A stretch of 64,000 nt of DNA from Rothia amarae (GTDB lineage: Bacteria > Actinomycetota > Actinomycetes > Actinomycetales > Micrococcaceae), in the NCBI RefSeq assembly GCF_014705945.2, contig NZ_CP061538.1, positions 1,054,001 through 1,118,000 of the forward strand, given 5' to 3'. A model generated the notes under the pieces. The model was not told where the DNA came from. It saw only the letters and a list, made by a program, of their open reading frames with translations, and did not search any database. Each line of letters opens with the position of its first letter. Positions within the stretch are counted from its first letter, which is position 1. Of this stretch, positions 61,668-64,000 are shown in pieces. Made by a program: the position numbers and the translations under genes.

Positions 61668-61700
61668 AAAATGCCATCCATGCGTCATCCCATAAATTGG

Positions 61701-61730
61701 ATTAAACGCTTTCTCTATATGTTGTCACAA
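61701..61730 (-). promoter_or_regulatory. candidate promoter of aceE
   Basis: Read on the minus strand, TTGTGA (61725-61730) and TTTAAT (61701-61706) are 18 bases apart, about 90 bases before the start codon. Consensus resemblance only. Confidence 0.4.
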
Positions 61731-61961
61731 TCTGAACCCAAAAAAGAATGAAGTAAGCCTCAAGAGTAAGCAAAGTCGGGTTCTTTAAGTCACACTCCGA
61801 TGCAATGGTTGCTATTTCTGGTATCAGAAACGCAGTTTGGCGCTTGTAGGCGTGTGAAACGCCGATATCTTCCAGACTGTGAACGCTTGTCTGTACACTG
61901 AAACCTAAGATGCAAAGCAAATTTGCACAGAACGCAGTAAATCTACTCCAGGAGGAATTCA

Positions 61962-62378
61962 GTGAGCGAGACCAAGACCGTTGCTGAAAAAGCAGCAGTC
62001 CAATTTGGTTTCAAGGATGGGGATCTCATCCAAGAATTTGGATATGACGAAGATGTTGATTTTGATCTTCGCGATGCTTTGATGGACCACGTTGATTCCG
62101 ATCTTTTGGACGAAGAAGACCAAGAGGTCGTAGATGGTGTGTTGCTTTGGTGGCGCGCTGAGGATGGCGATCTGGTCGATGAGCTGGTGGATGTCCTTGC
62201 AACCCTGGGTGAAGGTGGAGCTATTTGGTTGATGACGCCTAAAGCTGGTCGCGATGGGCATGTGTCGCCGTTGGATATTGAAGAAGCTGCTCCTGAAGCT
62301 GGTTTGCATGTGACGTCATCGGAGGAAGCAAGTCCTGAATGGGCTGCTACTCGATTGGTGATGAAGCAGGTTCGATGA
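61962..62378 (+). CDS. DUF3052 protein
   Basis: 138 residues from GTG 61962, 5 bases after AGGAGG. A strongly acidic cytoplasmic protein of the actinobacterial DUF3052 family, beside aceE in many actinobacteria. Conserved features include the acidic stretch DEDVDFDLRDALMDH and the C-terminal WAATRLV. No catalytic residues can be proposed. Linkage to aceE suggests a metabolic or regulatory link, which is inference. Followed by a strong terminator. Confidence 0.9.
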   Translation: MSETKTVAEKAAVQFGFKDGDLIQEFGYDEDVDFDLRDALMDHVDSDLLDEEDQEVVDGVLLWWRAEDGDLVDELVDVLATLGEGGAIWLMTPKAGRDGHVSPLDIEEAAPEAGLHVTSSEEASPEWAATRLVMKQVR

Positions 62379-62384
62379 ATTGTG

Positions 62385-62420
62385 CCCCGCAGAAGATTTT
62401 CTGCGGGGGTTTTCATTTTT
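62385..62420 (+). terminator. intrinsic terminator after the DUF3052 gene
   Basis: CCCCGCAGAA/TTCTGCGGGG with a GATT loop, followed by GTTTTCATTTTT. Confidence 0.88.
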
Positions 62421-62586
62421 CTAAACTTAATTTTTTCGCGGATTCTCAGGGTTTTTGCGCAAAATTTGGCAGAAATTAACCTACTTGTGATGCAGGTCAT
62501 GGGATTTTGGTTTGCACGGTTCAAAAAGTGTGTGTAAAGTATTTTCTTGTCGCCGCGAGATACGGAAACGGAAATCGCAAGGCAAT

Positions 62587-62662
62587 GGGTCTTTAGCTCA
62601 GCTGGTAGAGCGCCACGTTTACACCGTGGATGTCATCGGTTCGATCCCGGTAGGACCCACCA
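62587..62662 (+). tRNA. tRNA-Val (TAC anticodon)
   Basis: A 73-base cloverleaf plus an encoded CCA (62660-62662). Acceptor GGGTCTT pairs with AGGACCC (one G-T), anticodon stem CCACG/CGTGG encloses TTTACAC giving anticodon TAC, and the T loop is TTCGATC. Unlike tRNA-Glu in this window, it carries the 3' CCA in the gene. Confidence 0.96.
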
Positions 62663-62666
62663 CGAT

Positions 62667-62699
62667 AAGAAAGGCTTCACGAAAGTGAAGCCTTTCTTT
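62667..62699 (+). terminator. terminator of tRNA-Val
   Basis: A 14-bp stem, AAGAAAGGCTTCAC with GTGAAGCCTTTCTT, capped by a GAAA tetraloop and ending in T residues. Confidence 0.85.
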
Positions 62700-62728
62700 G
62701 TATATCACCACTTTCTTCTGGGACGCGC

Positions 62729-62908
62729 ATGAATAAGTTTAAGCCTCGCAATCTGACAGCTGTTGGGCTGAGCCTGACTTGGTTTCTCATCTCCCTCTTT
62801 TTTATCCTTCAGGGTAATTTCCTAGGCATCTGGATTCCTTTTGCGTCCGTGTCGTTGGTAATTGGAATTGCTGCAGTATGGGTTTTGGTGAACGATCAGG
62901 CTGAATGA
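62729..62908 (+). CDS. small two-span membrane protein
   Basis: 59 residues starting MNKFKPRNLTAVGLSL. Two hydrophobic segments (about 9-28 and 31-53) are joined by a short QGNF turn, and the protein ends in an acidic tail. The ribosome binding site is weak (GGGAC). It lies between tRNA-Val and gnd. The residue pattern looks like a genuine small membrane protein; no family recognised. Confidence 0.55.
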   Translation: MNKFKPRNLTAVGLSLTWFLISLFFILQGNFLGIWIPFASVSLVIGIAAVWVLVNDQAE

Positions 62909-63003
62909 GTCCAGCTATTCAATCAACGTGAAAAGCTGTTCAACGTCAGTGAAAAAAGGTCAGAGGGCATCACACCCGCGGTTCTAACACGTAAAGTTGA
63001 AGT

Positions 63004-64000
63004 ATGACTGAAAAAAATACTTCGAAAAAGGCTCAAATTGGTGTAACCGGTCTTGCGGTGATGGGCGCAAACCTCGCGCGCAATCTAGCTCGTCATGGAT
63101 ACACTGTGGCGCTTCACAACCGTTCCGTTGAGAAAACTGACGCCCTGTTGGAGGCTCATGGCTCTGAGGGCGAGTTTATTCGTACTGAGACTCTTCAAGA
63201 ACTCGTTGATTCACTGGAATCTCCCCGTCGTATTCTGATCATGGTCAAAGCAGGTGCTCCTGTGGACGCTGTCATCGATCAACTTGCCCCTCTCCTTGAT
63301 AAAGACGACATTATTATTGACGGTGGTAACTCCCATTTCCCCGACACTATCCGCAGGGAACACGACCTGTCACAGATGGGCTTGCACTTTGTGGGAATCG
63401 GCGTCTCCGGTGGCGAAGAAGGAGCCCTGAACGGACCTTCGATTATGCCCGGTGGCTCAGAAAAGTCCTACGAATCCCTAGGCCCTCTTCTGGAAGATAT
63501 TGCCGCTAAAGCTCCCGATGGTAAGCCCTGCTGTGCATGGATTTCGACCGATGGCGCCGGTCACTTTGTGAAGATGGTGCACAACGGTATTGAGTATGCT
63601 GATATGCAGGTTATTGGTGAAGCCTATGATTTGCTTCGTTCTGTTGCTGGTATCGAACCGGCTGATCAGGCTGAAATCTTTAAGAAGTGGAATACCACTG
63701 AACTCAATTCTTACTTGATTGAAATTACCTCTGAAGTTCTGTCTCAGGTAGATGCTAAAACCGGTAAGCCGTTGATCGACGTCATCGTTGATGAAGCGGG
63801 TCAGAAGGGAACTGGCCGGTGGACCGTCCAGGCAGCCCTCGATTTGGGTTCTCCCGTAACGGGCATCGCCGAGTCGGTATTTGCTCGTGCTCTCTCGTCT
63901 TCCAACCCCGCAGCGCGTCAGCAGGCACAGAAAGAGCTACCAGCCGGCGTTTTAGAGTCTTCTCAGCTTGCAGAGGAGGAAGAGTTCATTGAGGACGTCC
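63004..64000 (+). CDS. gnd: 6-phosphogluconate dehydrogenase (decarboxylating), 3' end beyond window
   Basis: The first 332 codons are present and the frame is open to the window end; the enzyme is normally about 470-480 residues. It oxidatively decarboxylates 6-phosphogluconate to ribulose 5-phosphate with NADP in the pentose phosphate pathway. Motifs: Rossmann GVTGLAVMGANLARN, IDGGNSHFPDT, VSGGEEGALNGPSIMPGG, and the catalytic FVKMVHNGIEYADMQ. Start ATG 63004. Incomplete only because the window stops. Confidence 0.96.
   Translation, partial: MTEKNTSKKAQIGVTGLAVMGANLARNLARHGYTVALHNRSVEKTDALLEAHGSEGEFIRTETLQELVDSLESPRRILIMVKAGAPVDAVIDQLAPLLDKDDIIIDGGNSHFPDTIRREHDLSQMGLHFVGIGVSGGEEGALNGPSIMPGGSEKSYESLGPLLEDIAAKAPDGKPCCAWISTDGAGHFVKMVHNGIEYADMQVIGEAYDLLRSVAGIEPADQAEIFKKWNTTELNSYLIEITSEVLSQVDAKTGKPLIDVIVDEAGQKGTGRWTVQAALDLGSPVTGIAESVFARALSSSNPAARQQAQKELPAGVLESSQLAEEEEFIEDV

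Noticed and set aside
61702-61920. A 72-codon open frame on the minus strand upstream of aceE
   Set aside because: It overlaps the likely aceE promoter, lacks a ribosome binding site and shows no recognisable protein pattern.

Overview
The window is one long chromosomal block from an actinobacterium of moderate G+C content. Gene order and protein features point to the Micrococcaceae, most likely Rothia or a close relative; no single marker proves the genus. The indicators are: the actinobacterial order tRNA-Glu / ndgR-leuC-leuD; ddl-thiL-recG-rsmD-coaD-DUF177-rpmF-rnc-mutM-smc-ftsY-ffh-rpsP-rimM-trmD-rplS-lepB-rnhB; a homodimeric-type aceE beside a DUF3052 gene; and an oleA / oleBC (fused) / oleD cluster of the kind known from Micrococcus. 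I see no CRISPR array, insertion sequence, prophage or rRNA operon.

Layout. 1-5 kb: the possible tail of a gene, a small membrane protein, tRNA-Glu with its terminator, two coupled dynamin-like GTPases and an acetyltransferase. 5-8 kb: ndgR divergent from leuCD, with helically phased repeats between them. 8-12.6 kb: envelope genes murA, plsC, gpsA, ddl. 12.6-24.4 kb: a DUF3515 lipoprotein, a Pro/Thr-repeat surface stalk protein, thiL, a DAK2 protein, recG, rsmD, an aminotransferase, coaD, DUF177, rpmF, rnc and mutM. 24.4-32.1 kb: a minus-strand island holding phoX and the long-chain olefin (ole) cluster, which separates mutM from smc. 32.3-41 kb: smc, an MFS exporter, ftsY, exonuclease III and ffh. 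41-45 kb: a Nudix hydrolase, a large acidic orphan protein and an FNT channel. 44.9-50.4 kb: rpsP-khpA-rimM-trmD, rplS-lepB-lepB, rnhB-DUF2469. 50.5-54.8 kb: yraN-comM-dprA-xerC. 54.8-58.6 kb: the fabD-fabH-acpP-fabF fatty acid operon on the minus strand. 58.9-64 kb: aceE, DUF3052, tRNA-Val, a tiny membrane protein and the start of gnd.

How they fit together. Pyruvate dehydrogenase and the fab operon feed fatty acid synthesis; plsC and gpsA turn acyl chains into phospholipid, while the ole enzymes could condense acyl chains head-to-head into long alkenes. SRP (ffh), its receptor (ftsY) and two signal peptidases form a protein-export set embedded among ribosomal protein and rRNA/tRNA-modification genes.

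The most interesting unexplained signals are two very long, nearly perfect inverted repeats inside the first codons of rnc (RNase III) and rnhB (RNase HII). The rnc stem has the size expected of an RNase III substrate and suggests self-cleavage. Others are the phased TATGCA repeats between ndgR and leuC, a cluster of DnaA-box-like 9-mers upstream of yraN, a possible ATT start codon for the DUF177 gene, and the ole/phoX island in an otherwise conserved block. Everything was read by eye from the sequence; no alignment or database search was run.
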